DNA of 64,000 nt from Microbacterium sp. SMR1. GTDB lineage: Bacteria > Actinomycetota > Actinomycetes > Actinomycetales > Microbacteriaceae. The DNA is taken from assembly GCF_003289625.1 (NCBI RefSeq), contig NZ_QMBN01000002.1:952610-1016609 (forward strand), read 5' to 3'. Under the pieces are notes generated by a model that worked only from the letters and a program-made list of their open reading frames with translations, made no database searches and had not been told where the DNA came from. Shown in pieces: positions 50,861 to 59,462 of the stretch (position 1 is the first letter of the stretch; every line of letters starts with the position of its first letter). The translations under genes were made by a program, and so were the position numbers.

Positions 50861-51781
50861 CTAGCCCGCGGCTCCGGACTCGAGGCGCCGCGCGGCGCGC
50901 CGCAGCACGGCCGACTCGATCAGCAGTACGCCGCCCACCGCCGCCGCGCCGAGCACCACCAGGAGGAGCGCCGGCAGCGCGTCGGGCCCGGGGGCCTGGA
51001 CGGCGCCGCCCTCCTGCCAGGGCCACAGCGCCCGGAGCGAGCCGATCATGAGACCCGTCATCGTCGCGAGCATGATGCGCCGACGGTGGATGAGCAGCCA
51101 CTGCAGCACCGAGACGAACATGCCGAGACCGATCATGGCGCCGAGGATGAAGACGCCGAGATAGAGGAAATCGCGCTCGTTGACGGCGGCCAGCGTCGGC
51201 GCGTACATCCCGACGGCCAGGAGGATGAACGAGCCCGAGACTCCGGGCAGCACCAGGGCACACACGGCGAACGCCGCCGCGAGTGCGACGACCGGCAGGG
51301 GAGGCTCGAGGGGGTCGACCTGGGGGAGGCTCGTGAGGGCGAAGCCGGCGACCGCGCCGACAACGGCGACCGCGTACTCGCGCATTCGCCACCGGCCGCC
51401 GACCATGCGGATCGGCACGACGAGCGACGCGAGGATGAGCCCGGCGAACAAGGCGCGTGAGGCGACGGGCTCGGCCTCGATGATCGGGGCGAGGACCGCG
51501 GATGCGACGAGGACGGCGGTGATCATGCCGACGCCGACCGGGAGCACGACGGACCAGCGCACGGCGGCCAACTCGGCACGAGCGCGCGTCATCCCGCGGC
51601 CTCGAACGCCGTCCGCGACACCACGGGCGACCCCGCGGGCGAGGTGGCCGGCCGACTCGATGAGCGTCTCGTAGACGCCGATGATGAGCGCGACGGTGCC
51701 GCCGCTGACTCCGGGAATGATCTCGACGGTTCCGATGAGAGCGCCGCGTCCGGCATCCAGCAGCATTCGGGCGACGGGCAT
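50861..51781 (-). CDS. DUF368 protein, PopT-type polyprenyl-phosphate transporter
   Basis: 306 residues, eight to nine membrane segments. The DUF368 signatures are GALIGTVEIIPGVSGGTVALIIGVYE at the start and CALVLPGVSGSFILLAVGMY in the second half, two re-entrant-like repeats. Family members (PopT) recycle undecaprenyl phosphate across the membrane for cell-wall synthesis. The P450 gene follows downstream on the same strand after 62 bp. Confidence 0.92.
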   Translation of the reverse strand: MPVARMLLDAGRGALIGTVEIIPGVSGGTVALIIGVYETLIESAGHLARGVARGVADGVRGRGMTRARAELAAVRWSVVLPVGVGMITAVLVASAVLAPIIEAEPVASRALFAGLILASLVVPIRMVGGRWRMREYAVAVVGAVAGFALTSLPQVDPLEPPLPVVALAAAFAVCALVLPGVSGSFILLAVGMYAPTLAAVNERDFLYLGVFILGAMIGLGMFVSVLQWLLIHRRRIMLATMTGLMIGSLRALWPWQEGGAVQAPGPDALPALLLVVLGAAAVGGVLLIESAVLRRAARRLESGAAG

Positions 51782-51923
51782 GGGTGACCTCCGGGAAGAG
51801 CGATGACGGAGCGTGCCAGCCTACCGACGGCACCTGAGCGATCGAGGGGTGCGCGCGTTACCGCGCACTCCGGTCCGGTGCAAGTGGCTCGACGGATTCG
51901 CCGCCCCGCCGCATCGTGGAGGC

Positions 51924-52283
51924 ATGTCCAACGCATTCAACGACGACCTCGCCCGCCCCGCCGCAGCCGAGGATGCCGGCATCCAGCCGCTGCGCGACGG
52001 CGATGCGACCAGCGTGGCCGACCCCGACCTCGACCCGGCCCAGCGCGAGTGGGACCGCACCGACGCGATCGACGAGGCGCTCGACTCCGGCGTCGACCCC
52101 GCCGAGCTCGATGTCGCGACCGCGACCAGCGACGACCCGGCGCACATCCCGTCTGACGAAGACGAGATCCCCGCAGAGGACCTGCCCACGGGATACGCCC
52201 AGCCGGAGACCCAGGGAGACGACCCGGTCATCGCCGAACTCGGCGAGGACGGCGAGGGTGACATCAACGACGAGGGCATGTGA
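51924..52283 (+). CDS. DUF5709-like acidic protein
   Basis: 119 residues, strongly acidic, no membrane segment. It resembles DUF5709 of actinobacteria (DDLARPAAAEDAGIQP, DLDPAQREWDRTDAIDEALDSGVDP). The ATG has GGAGG upstream. It overlaps the GH15 gene by 4 nt (GTGA), so the two are coupled. The function is unknown; it is probably intrinsically disordered. Confidence 0.78.
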   Translation: MSNAFNDDLARPAAAEDAGIQPLRDGDATSVADPDLDPAQREWDRTDAIDEALDSGVDPAELDVATATSDDPAHIPSDEDEIPAEDLPTGYAQPETQGDDPVIAELGEDGEGDINDEGM

Positions 52284-54070
52284 CCGCGGGGATCGAGTCG
52301 TACGCGCCGATCGGTGACGGCCGCACCGTCGCGCTGATCGGTCTCGACGGCAGCGTCGATTGGCTGCCGCTGCCCGATCTGACCTCGACGCCCGTCTTCG
52401 CGCGCCTGCTCGATCGCGAGACGGGCGGATGTCTCGAGCTCGCGCCCACGGAGGATTTCGAGACCACCCGTCGGTACGTGCCCGACACCAATGTTCTCGA
52501 GACGACGTTCACAACGGCTCGCGGGTCCGTGAGAGTCACCGACGCCATGGTGTCGGGAGTCGCCGGGCGGATGCCGTGGGCGGAGCTGGCTCGCCGCATC
52601 GACGGGCTCGAGGGCACCGTGCCGATGGCCTGGCGCATCCATCCCGGCACCTCGCTGCGTACGGCGTCGCCCTGGATCGAGCGCACCCAGCACGGCGACG
52701 TCATCCGCAGCGGCAAGACCGCTCTCGTCGTCGTGGGGTTCGAGCACGGGCCCGAGGCTCCCGATCCCGACGGCACGAGCGGCCCCCGCCTGACCGGCTC
52801 GTTCACCGCCTCGAAGGGTTCGCGTCACCTCATCGCGCTCGCCGCGACGCACGACGAGCCCCTGCACCTTCCCGACCCCCGTAACGTCGACGTCGGCATC
52901 GACCGGACGATCGACAGCTGGCGGCATTGGTCCGAGGTCTTCTCGTACGAAGGCCCCTGGGAGGAACGCATCCAGCGCAGCGCGCTCGCCCTCAAGCTGC
53001 TCATCTTCAGTCCCACCGGCGCGATCGCCGCTGCCGCCACCACGTCGCTGCCCGAGAATCCCGAGGGCGGCAAGAACTGGGATTACCGCTACGCCTGGGT
53101 GCGCGACCTCGCCTACACCGCTCACGCGCTCGTGCGCTTCGGTCTCCGCGAGGAGACGCACGCGGCACTGTCATGGATGCTGCGCACCATCCGCGAGCAC
53201 GGGCCCGAGCTGCACGTCATGTACACCTTGGGCGGCGAACTCGTGCCCGATGCTCAGGACTACCCCGTGCCCGGCTGGGGAGGCGTCGGTCCGGTCGTCA
53301 CGGGCAATCCCGCGCGCGAGCAGCTTCAGCTCGGCGTCTACGGCGACCTCATGGCGATCTGCCGGACGTACGTCGATGCGGGGAACGTCCTGGACATCGG
53401 TACGGGGCGGATGCTGGCGGGCGTCGCCGACCGCACCTGCGACCTGTGGCGCAATCCCGACTCGGGAATGTGGGAGCTGCCGGAGGAACGGCACTACACC
53501 TCCTCGAAGATGGGATGCTGGAAAGCCCTCGACGACGCCGTCGCGCTCGCCGAGAGCGGCGCGATCCCCGGGAGCGCCGAGCGGTGGAAGGCCGAGCGCG
53601 AGCGCATCCGGCTCTGGATCGACGAGAACTGCTGGTCCGAGGCGAAGTCGGCCTACGCCTTCTATGCGGGTTCGGACGAGCTCGACGCCTCCGTGCTGCT
53701 GCACGCGCCCACCGGCTTCGACCGCGGCGAGCGGATGTCGTCGACGATCGACGCCCTCACCGACGAACTGGGCGCCGGCCCGCTGCTGTACCGCTACAGC
53801 GGGGTGTCGGCGGAGGAGAAGACGTTCGTCGCCTGCGCGTTCTGGCGCGCCGAGGCGCTGGCGTGCGTCGGCAGGCATGACGAGGCGCTCGACCTCGTCG
53901 ACCAGCTCGTCGCCCTCGCGAACGACGTCGGCATCTACGCCGAGATGATCGACGCCGACGACGGCACCGCCTGGGGCAACACCCCGCAGGCCCTCAGCCA
54001 CCTCGCGTTCATCGCGACGGTACTCACCATCCGCGACGTCGTCCCCGAGGAGGCCCTCCGTGGCAGATGA
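52280..54070 (+). CDS. Glycoside hydrolase family 15 (glucoamylase/trehalase-like)
   Basis: 596 residues, GTG start overlapping the previous stop. An N-terminal beta-sandwich (about 1-230; GDGRTVALIGLDGSVDWLPLPDL) precedes an (alpha/alpha)6 barrel with NWDYRYAWVRDLAYTAHALVRFG and the late YRYSGVSAEEKTFVACAFWRAEALAC. The family hydrolyses alpha-glucosides. In actinobacteria, cytoplasmic members such as this (no signal peptide) are often trehalases. It overlaps the following SMP-30 gene, suggesting a small sugar operon. Confidence 0.92.
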   Translation: MTAGIESYAPIGDGRTVALIGLDGSVDWLPLPDLTSTPVFARLLDRETGGCLELAPTEDFETTRRYVPDTNVLETTFTTARGSVRVTDAMVSGVAGRMPWAELARRIDGLEGTVPMAWRIHPGTSLRTASPWIERTQHGDVIRSGKTALVVVGFEHGPEAPDPDGTSGPRLTGSFTASKGSRHLIALAATHDEPLHLPDPRNVDVGIDRTIDSWRHWSEVFSYEGPWEERIQRSALALKLLIFSPTGAIAAAATTSLPENPEGGKNWDYRYAWVRDLAYTAHALVRFGLREETHAALSWMLRTIREHGPELHVMYTLGGELVPDAQDYPVPGWGGVGPVVTGNPAREQLQLGVYGDLMAICRTYVDAGNVLDIGTGRMLAGVADRTCDLWRNPDSGMWELPEERHYTSSKMGCWKALDDAVALAESGAIPGSAERWKAERERIRLWIDENCWSEAKSAYAFYAGSDELDASVLLHAPTGFDRGERMSSTIDALTDELGAGPLLYRYSGVSAEEKTFVACAFWRAEALACVGRHDEALDLVDQLVALANDVGIYAEMIDADDGTAWGNTPQALSHLAFIATVLTIRDVVPEEALRGR

Positions 54071-54944
54071 GATCGGAGTGTTCCGCGACACTCGTGCCGT
54101 GCTCGTCGAGAGCATCTGGTGGGACGACCGCACCGACGAGGTCGTGTGGGTCGACATCACCGCAGGGCTGCTGCATCGCGGCCCGCTCGACGGGGCGGTC
54201 GACGGCAGCGACGACCGGGTCGTCGAGCTGCCCCCGCCGCTGTCGGCGGTGCAGCCGGCCGCCGGAGGCGGCTACATCGCGGCGCTGAAGGACCGCGTCG
54301 TCCTTCTCGACGCGGACGGCCGTATCGAGCGCGACCTCGCCGCGCTGCGTCACCGCCACGACGGCATGCGGCTGAACGAGGGCAAGGTCGACCCGTTCGG
54401 CCGCTTCATCGTCGGCGCCATGGAGCTCACGACTGACGACCCCGATGCGGCGGTATGGTCGGTTGACCCGGACGGCGACGTGCGGGTGCTCGGCGGTGGC
54501 TACGGAATCGCGAACGGTATGGAGTGGTCCGACGACGGGCGCACGATGTACATCACCGACACCGCGACCTCGACCGTCTACCGCGCGTCCTACGGTCCCG
54601 CCGGCGAGCTCGGAGAGCTCGAGCCCTACCTCGTCGGCCGGTCGAGTGACGGGCTGGTACTGGCGACCGACGGCTCGTTCGTCAACGGGCTCTATGGCGA
54701 GGGCATGGTGGCGCGCTGGAGCGCCGACGGAGACCTCGTCGAGGAGATCACGATGCCCGTGCCCAACATCACCTCCGTCGCGTTCGCCGGGCCCGATCTC
54801 GACGTCCTCCTCGTCGGATCGGCGCGCGAGAACCTCACCGAGGAGCAGCTGCAGCGGCATCCTCTCTCGGGCGGCATCCTCCGCCTCGAACCCGGCGCGA
54901 CCGGCCGCCCCATCCACACGTTCGGGTCTGCGTCGATCGCCTGA
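54060..54944 (+). CDS. SMP-30/gluconolactonase family protein
   Basis: 294 residues, GTG start inside the last codons of the GH15 gene. It is a six-bladed propeller of the SMP-30 type: first-blade VESIWWDDRTDEVVWVDITAG with the metal-binding Glu, RLNEGKVDPFGRFIVGAME, NGMEWSDDGRTMYITDT with the catalytic Asp region, and SSDGLVLATDGSFVNGLY. It probably hydrolyses sugar lactones, which would fit downstream of a sugar dehydrogenase or glycosidase. Confidence 0.9.
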   Translation: MADEIGVFRDTRAVLVESIWWDDRTDEVVWVDITAGLLHRGPLDGAVDGSDDRVVELPPPLSAVQPAAGGGYIAALKDRVVLLDADGRIERDLAALRHRHDGMRLNEGKVDPFGRFIVGAMELTTDDPDAAVWSVDPDGDVRVLGGGYGIANGMEWSDDGRTMYITDTATSTVYRASYGPAGELGELEPYLVGRSSDGLVLATDGSFVNGLYGEGMVARWSADGDLVEEITMPVPNITSVAFAGPDLDVLLVGSARENLTEEQLQRHPLSGGILRLEPGATGRPIHTFGSASIA

Positions 54945-54997
54945 TCGACGGACCCGAGTGACGACCACCCCCAGGAAGACCGATGGAAGGAGACACC

Positions 54998-55894
54998 ATG
55001 TCCCGTGACCAGTACACCTTCGTCAACCCCGCCGAGCTGTACGCGGACATCGAGCCCGAGAAGCAGCACATGGACGAGCCGGGCCTCGACGCCGACCTCA
55101 CGCCGAAGGCCGATCTCGGCGAGGAGAGCTACCGCGGCAGCGGCCGCCTGACCGGGCGCAAGGCGCTCATCACGGGCGGCGACTCGGGAATCGGCGCCGC
55201 TACCGCGATCGCCTTCGCGCGCGAGGGTGCCGACGTGGCCATCTCGTACCTCCCCGAGGAGGAAGAGGACGCGCAGCGCATCGCGGGCATCCTGAAGGAT
55301 GCGGGTGTGACGGTGGCGCAGCTTCCCGGCGACCTGCGCGACCCGGAGTACTGCCGCTCGCTCGTCGCCGACACGGTCTCGGCGCTCGGCGGCATCGACA
55401 TCCTCGTCAACAACGGCGGCAAGCAGATCTTCCAGTACGAGCTGGCCGATCTGACCGACGAGCAGTTCGACGACACCTTCAAGACCAACGTCTACGCGAT
55501 GTTCTGGATCACCAAGGCCGCGCTGCCGCACCTGCCGGCAGGTGCCTCGATCATCAACACCACGTCGATCCAGGCCTACTCGCCGTCCGAGACGCTCGTG
55601 GACTACGCCTCGACGAAGGCGACGATCAACACGTTCACCAAGGCGCTCGCCCAGCAGCTCGCGCCGAAGGGCATCCGCGTCAACGCCGTGGCGCCGGGGC
55701 CGATCTGGACGCCGCTCCAGCCGAGCGACGGCCAGCCGCAGGAGAAGATCGACAGCTTCGGCGAGGAGACCCCGCTGGGACGTATGGGTCAGCCGGCGGA
55801 GCTCGCGCCCGCCTACGTGTTCCTCGCGTCAGCGGAGTCGAGCTACGTCGCGGGGGAGACCCTGAACGTCAACGGCGGAATGCCCACGCCCTGA
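54998..55894 (+). CDS. SDR family oxidoreductase
   Basis: 298 residues; ATG at 54998 behind GAAGGAGA. After an N-terminal extension of about 45 residues typical of the YhdF/GsfE-like SDRs, the Rossmann motif TGGDSGIGAATAIAFA binds NAD(P). NNGG and the catalytic Ser-Tyr-Lys (NTTSIQAY...VDYASTKATI) follow, and GPIWTPLQPS closes the active site. The substrate is unknown. Related proteins are stress-induced. Confidence 0.94.
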   Translation: MSRDQYTFVNPAELYADIEPEKQHMDEPGLDADLTPKADLGEESYRGSGRLTGRKALITGGDSGIGAATAIAFAREGADVAISYLPEEEEDAQRIAGILKDAGVTVAQLPGDLRDPEYCRSLVADTVSALGGIDILVNNGGKQIFQYELADLTDEQFDDTFKTNVYAMFWITKAALPHLPAGASIINTTSIQAYSPSETLVDYASTKATINTFTKALAQQLAPKGIRVNAVAPGPIWTPLQPSDGQPQEKIDSFGEETPLGRMGQPAELAPAYVFLASAESSYVAGETLNVNGGMPTP

Positions 55895-55960
55895 CGTCAT
55901 CGCTGACGAGTGCGCCGGTGGCCGCGGCTGCCGGCGCACTTTTCCAGCGTATTGATTGCG

Positions 55961-55975
55961 CACAACCTAGTTGTG
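55961..55975. promoter_or_regulatory. OhrR operator
   Basis: CACAAC-CTA-GTTGTG (extended to TTGCGCACAAC / GTTGTGTACA) lies just upstream of the ohrR start at 55988. It resembles known OhrR boxes and overlaps the probable -10 region. Confidence 0.65.
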
Positions 55976-55987
55976 TACAGTGCATAT

Positions 55988-56482
55988 ATGGAACCGACGC
56001 AGCACATGGTCTGCTTCTCGCTCTACGCCGCGTCGCGGGCGACGACGAAGGCGTACGCGGCTCTCCTCGAGCCGCACGGGCTGACCTACCCGCAGTACCT
56101 CGTGCTCGTGCTGCTGTGGAACCGCGACGGCCGCAGCGTCAGCGACCTGGGCCAGGCGCTCGACCTCGATTCCGGCACGCTGTCGCCACTGCTGCGCCGG
56201 ATGACGCGCGACGGCCTGGTGGAACGGGGTCGCGACAGTGTCGACGAGCGCGTCGTGACCGTGTCGCTCACCCCCCGAGGCCGCGAACTGCGCTCGGAGC
56301 TCGCCCACGTGCCCGCCTGCATCGCGCAGGGGATGGGCGTCACCGTCGACGGTGCCCGGCAGCTGATCGCCGCCCTCACCGAGTTGGCGGACGGGATGCG
56401 CGACACCGCCACCGATCTGCGCGCGGATACCCGCGCGACGAAGACCACCCCCGAAAAGGAAATGAAGGAGGAGCACGCATGA
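55988..56482 (+). CDS. ohrR: MarR-type organic peroxide sensor OhrR
   Basis: 164 residues from the ATG at 55988; no Shine-Dalgarno. The redox-sensing Cys sits near the N-terminus (MVCFSLYAASRA), followed by the Tyr-containing helix and a winged helix (SVSDLGQALDLDSGTLSPLLRRMTRDGLVERGRDSVDERVV). Peroxide oxidation of this Cys releases the repressor from DNA. It overlaps ohr by 4 nt and is preceded by an operator-like palindrome, the standard one-operon arrangement. Confidence 0.95.
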   Translation: MEPTQHMVCFSLYAASRATTKAYAALLEPHGLTYPQYLVLVLLWNRDGRSVSDLGQALDLDSGTLSPLLRRMTRDGLVERGRDSVDERVVTVSLTPRGRELRSELAHVPACIAQGMGVTVDGARQLIAALTELADGMRDTATDLRADTRATKTTPEKEMKEEHA

Positions 56483-56901
56483 GCGCTCTCTACACCGCCG
56501 AAGCACTCTCGACGGGCGCCGGCCGCAACGGGCACGTCCGCACCACGGACGGCCGGGTCGACCTCGAGATGGCCATTCCGAAGGAGATGGGCGGTTCGGG
56601 CAACGGCTCGAACCCCGAGCAGCTCTTCGCCGCCGGCTACGCCGCCTGCTTCCACTCCGCCCTGCAGATGGTGGCGCGCTCCAAGAAGATCGACGTGACC
56701 GACTCGGCCGTCGGCGGCCAGGTGCAGATCCACCCCACGGATGCCGGCGGGTTCTCGCTCTCGGTCGTCCTCGAGGTCGTGCTGCCCGGCGTCGAGCGCG
56801 AGGTCGCCCAGGAGCTCGCGGACGCCGCGCACCAGGTGTGCCCGTACTCGAACGCGACCCGCGGCAACATCCCCGTCGAGATCACGGTCTCGGAGGACTG
56901 A
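56479..56901 (+). CDS. ohr: Organic hydroperoxide resistance peroxidase Ohr
   Basis: 140 residues, ATG overlapping the ohrR stop. The two reactive cysteines are in AAGYAACFHSAL and HQVCPYSNATRGN. The enzyme reduces fatty-acid and other organic hydroperoxides with lipoylated proteins as donors. It is expressed under OhrR control. Confidence 0.97.
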   Translation: MSALYTAEALSTGAGRNGHVRTTDGRVDLEMAIPKEMGGSGNGSNPEQLFAAGYAACFHSALQMVARSKKIDVTDSAVGGQVQIHPTDAGGFSLSVVLEVVLPGVEREVAQELADAAHQVCPYSNATRGNIPVEITVSED

Positions 56902-56925
56902 TCCCCGCGTCCCCGCGTCGCGCGC

Positions 56926-57621
56926 TCAGATGCGCACGACGCGGGGACGGTGCCGCACCTCGCGGTGCAGGCGCTCCATCTTCGCGTCGAGCTCGGCCGC
57001 CGTCTCGGCGGCATCCTTCAGCTCCGCGGTCAGCTCCGCCGGCACGTTTGCGGCGAACTTGTAATAGATCTTGTGCTCGAGGCTCGCCCAGAAGTCCATC
57101 GCAATGGTGCGGAACTGCACCTCGACGGGCACGGTGATGCGTCCGGTCGAGAGGAAGACGGGCACCTCCACGATCGCGTGCAGGCTCTTGTAGCCGTTGG
57201 GCTTGGGTTCAGCGATGTAGTCCTTGACGGTCCGGACCTCGATGTCGTCCTGGGCCGTGAGCAGGTCGAACAGGCGATAGGCGTCCTGCGTGAAGCTGCA
57301 GGTGACGCGGACGCCGGCGATGTCGGTGATGTGCTCGCGGATCGACGCGAACTCGGGTTCGACCCCCTTCCGGACGACCTTCTCCACGATGCCGTCGGGT
57401 GACTTCAGTCGGCTCGAGAGGTGCTCGATGGGGTTGTAGTCGTGCAGCTGCTGGAACTCGTCGCGCAGGATCTGCAGCTTCGTCTCGATCTCCTGCATGC
57501 CGAAGCGGTACTCCAGGAGGAACTGCTGGAACTCGTCGCGCAGGCTCCGGAGCTCCTGCGGCGTGAAGTTCTGGAGGCCGTCGGTGATCGAGAGCGGGGG
57601 CACGGAGCTGCCGGTCGTCAT
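56926..57621 (-). CDS. Small alarmone synthetase (RelA/SpoT domain)
   Basis: 231 residues from the ATG at 57621. The frame is open to 57726, but TACCGT 7 nt before this ATG fits a leaderless start. Only a ppGpp synthetase domain is present: IEHLSSRLKSPDGIVEKV with the ATP-binding Arg/Lys, IAGVRVTCSFTQDAYRLFDLL, PKPNGYKSLHAIVEVP and the EVQFRTIAMDFWASLEHKI region. There is no hydrolase, TGS or ACT domain. It makes (p)ppGpp or related alarmones in stress. Confidence 0.92.
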   Translation of the reverse strand: MTTGSSVPPLSITDGLQNFTPQELRSLRDEFQQFLLEYRFGMQEIETKLQILRDEFQQLHDYNPIEHLSSRLKSPDGIVEKVVRKGVEPEFASIREHITDIAGVRVTCSFTQDAYRLFDLLTAQDDIEVRTVKDYIAEPKPNGYKSLHAIVEVPVFLSTGRITVPVEVQFRTIAMDFWASLEHKIYYKFAANVPAELTAELKDAAETAAELDAKMERLHREVRHRPRVVRI

Positions 57622-57734
57622 GGCACCGACGGTACCGAGCCGGCATCGGCGGCGGCTGTGAGGATCCACGGTCGTTCGCGTGTCGGAGCCCGGCGCTACC
57701 ATGAACCGTCCGGTCGACTCGCTCAAGGAGACCC

Positions 57735-59462
57735 ATGCTCGGCAAGCTCCTGTTCCGCTATCTGCGCACCTATCGGTGGCTGCTCCTGGGCGTGCTGGTG
57801 TTCCAGTTCGGCTCGGCGATGGCCTCGCTCTATCTGCCTCGACTGAACGCGGACATCATCGACAACGGCGTCGCCCGAGGCGACACCGCCTACATCTGGT
57901 CGCGCGGGGCCATCATGCTGGTCATCGCGCTCGGGCAGATCGTCGCGTCGGTCATCGCGACGCTGTGCGCCGCCCGTGCCGCGATGGCCGCGGGACGCGA
58001 CATCCGACGCGACGTCTTCGAGAAGGTCAGCGGCTTCTCCGAGCGCGAGGTGTCGCGCTTCGGCCCGGGCACGCTCATCACCCGCAACACGAACGACGTG
58101 CAGCAGGTGCAGATGCTCGCGATGATGGGCGCCACGATGCTCGTCACAGCTCCGATGCTCGCGATCGGCGGCGTCATCATGGCGCTGCAGCAGGATGTCG
58201 GGCTCAGTTGGCTGATCGGGGTCGCTGTGCCGCTCCTGCTCGTGGTCGCCGGGCTCATCATCGGCCGCATGGTGCCGCTGTTCCGCCAGTTCCAGACCAG
58301 GCTCGACAACGTCAACCGCATCATGCGCGAGCAGCTGACCGGCGTCCGGGTCGTGCGGGCGTTCGTCCGCGAGCGCATCGAAGAGCAGCGATTCCGCGGT
58401 GCCAACACCGACATCATGATCGTCGGGCGCAAGGTCGGGTCGCTGTTCGTGCTGATGTTCCCGCTGGCGATGCTGGTGCTCAACGTCACGGTCGTCGGCG
58501 TGATCTGGTTCGGCGGCATCCAGGTCGATCAGGGCAACGTGCAGATCGGCACGCTGTTCGCGTTCATGCAGTACGTCGGCCAGATCCTGATGGGCGTGCT
58601 CATGGCGACGTTCATGACGATCATGATCCCGCGCGCCGCGGTCTCCGCCGACCGGATCGGCGAGGTGCTCTCCTCTCAGGATGCGCTCGAGCGTCCCGCC
58701 TCGCCCGTGCGGGAGTTCCCCGAGCCGGGCGCCATCGTGTTCGACGACGTCGCGTTCACTTACCCGGGCGCCGAGACGCCGGTGCTGCAGGGCATCTCGT
58801 TCCGCGCGGATCCCGGCGAGACGGTCGCCGTCGTCGGTTCGACGGGGTCGGGCAAGACCACGCTCGTCTCGCTCATACCCCGGCTGTTCGACGTCACCGG
58901 GGGATCGGTGACGGTCGCCGGCGTCGACGTGCGCGAGGCCGACCTCGACCTGCTCTGGAGCGGCATCGGCTACGTCCCTCAGCGCGCGTTCCTGTTCACC
59001 GGCACGGTCGCGTCGAACCTCCGGTTCGGGCGGGAGGACGCGACCGACGACGAACTGTGGAAGGCACTCGAGATCGCGCAGGGGCGCGACTTCATCGCGG
59101 AGATGGAGGGAGGCCTCGAAGCGCGCATCGCGCAAGGCGGCACCAATGTCTCGGGAGGGCAACGCCAGCGGCTCGCCATCGCACGAGCGATCGTGCGGCG
59201 CCCCGACGTCCTGGTCTTCGACGACTCGTTCTCCGCGCTCGACCTCACCACGGACGCGCGACTGCGCGAAGCGCTGTGGCGCGAACTGCCGGAGGTTACG
59301 AAGATCGTCGTCGCACAGCGGATCTCCACGGTGACCGGTGCCGACCGCATCCTCGTGCTCGACGACGGCCGGATGGCGGGTCTCGGTACGCACGAAGAAC
59401 TCCTCGAGTCCAACGAGACGTATCGCGAGATCGTCGAATCGCAGCTGGGAGTGGACGCATGA
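57735..59462 (+). CDS. Heterodimeric ABC exporter subunit 1
   Basis: 575 residues, ATG behind CAAGGAGACCC. Six membrane helices form the exporter fold (about 15-320), then an ATPase with Walker A GSTGSGKTTLVSL, a normal signature NVSGGQRQRLAIARAI and Walker B LVFDDSFSALD. The catalytic glutamate is replaced by Asp, so its ATP site is degenerate, as in BmrC/TM287-type subunits. It overlaps the partner gene by 4 nt. Probably a multidrug or lipid exporter. Confidence 0.94.
   Translation: MLGKLLFRYLRTYRWLLLGVLVFQFGSAMASLYLPRLNADIIDNGVARGDTAYIWSRGAIMLVIALGQIVASVIATLCAARAAMAAGRDIRRDVFEKVSGFSEREVSRFGPGTLITRNTNDVQQVQMLAMMGATMLVTAPMLAIGGVIMALQQDVGLSWLIGVAVPLLLVVAGLIIGRMVPLFRQFQTRLDNVNRIMREQLTGVRVVRAFVRERIEEQRFRGANTDIMIVGRKVGSLFVLMFPLAMLVLNVTVVGVIWFGGIQVDQGNVQIGTLFAFMQYVGQILMGVLMATFMTIMIPRAAVSADRIGEVLSSQDALERPASPVREFPEPGAIVFDDVAFTYPGAETPVLQGISFRADPGETVAVVGSTGSGKTTLVSLIPRLFDVTGGSVTVAGVDVREADLDLLWSGIGYVPQRAFLFTGTVASNLRFGREDATDDELWKALEIAQGRDFIAEMEGGLEARIAQGGTNVSGGQRQRLAIARAIVRRPDVLVFDDSFSALDLTTDARLREALWRELPEVTKIVVAQRISTVTGADRILVLDDGRMAGLGTHEELLESNETYREIVESQLGVDA

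Noticed and set aside
49479-51833. A 784-codon frame for the P450
   Set aside because: The first roughly 345 codons are antisense to the DUF368 frame and low in information. The ATG at 50798 has a ribosome binding site and begins the P450 homology.
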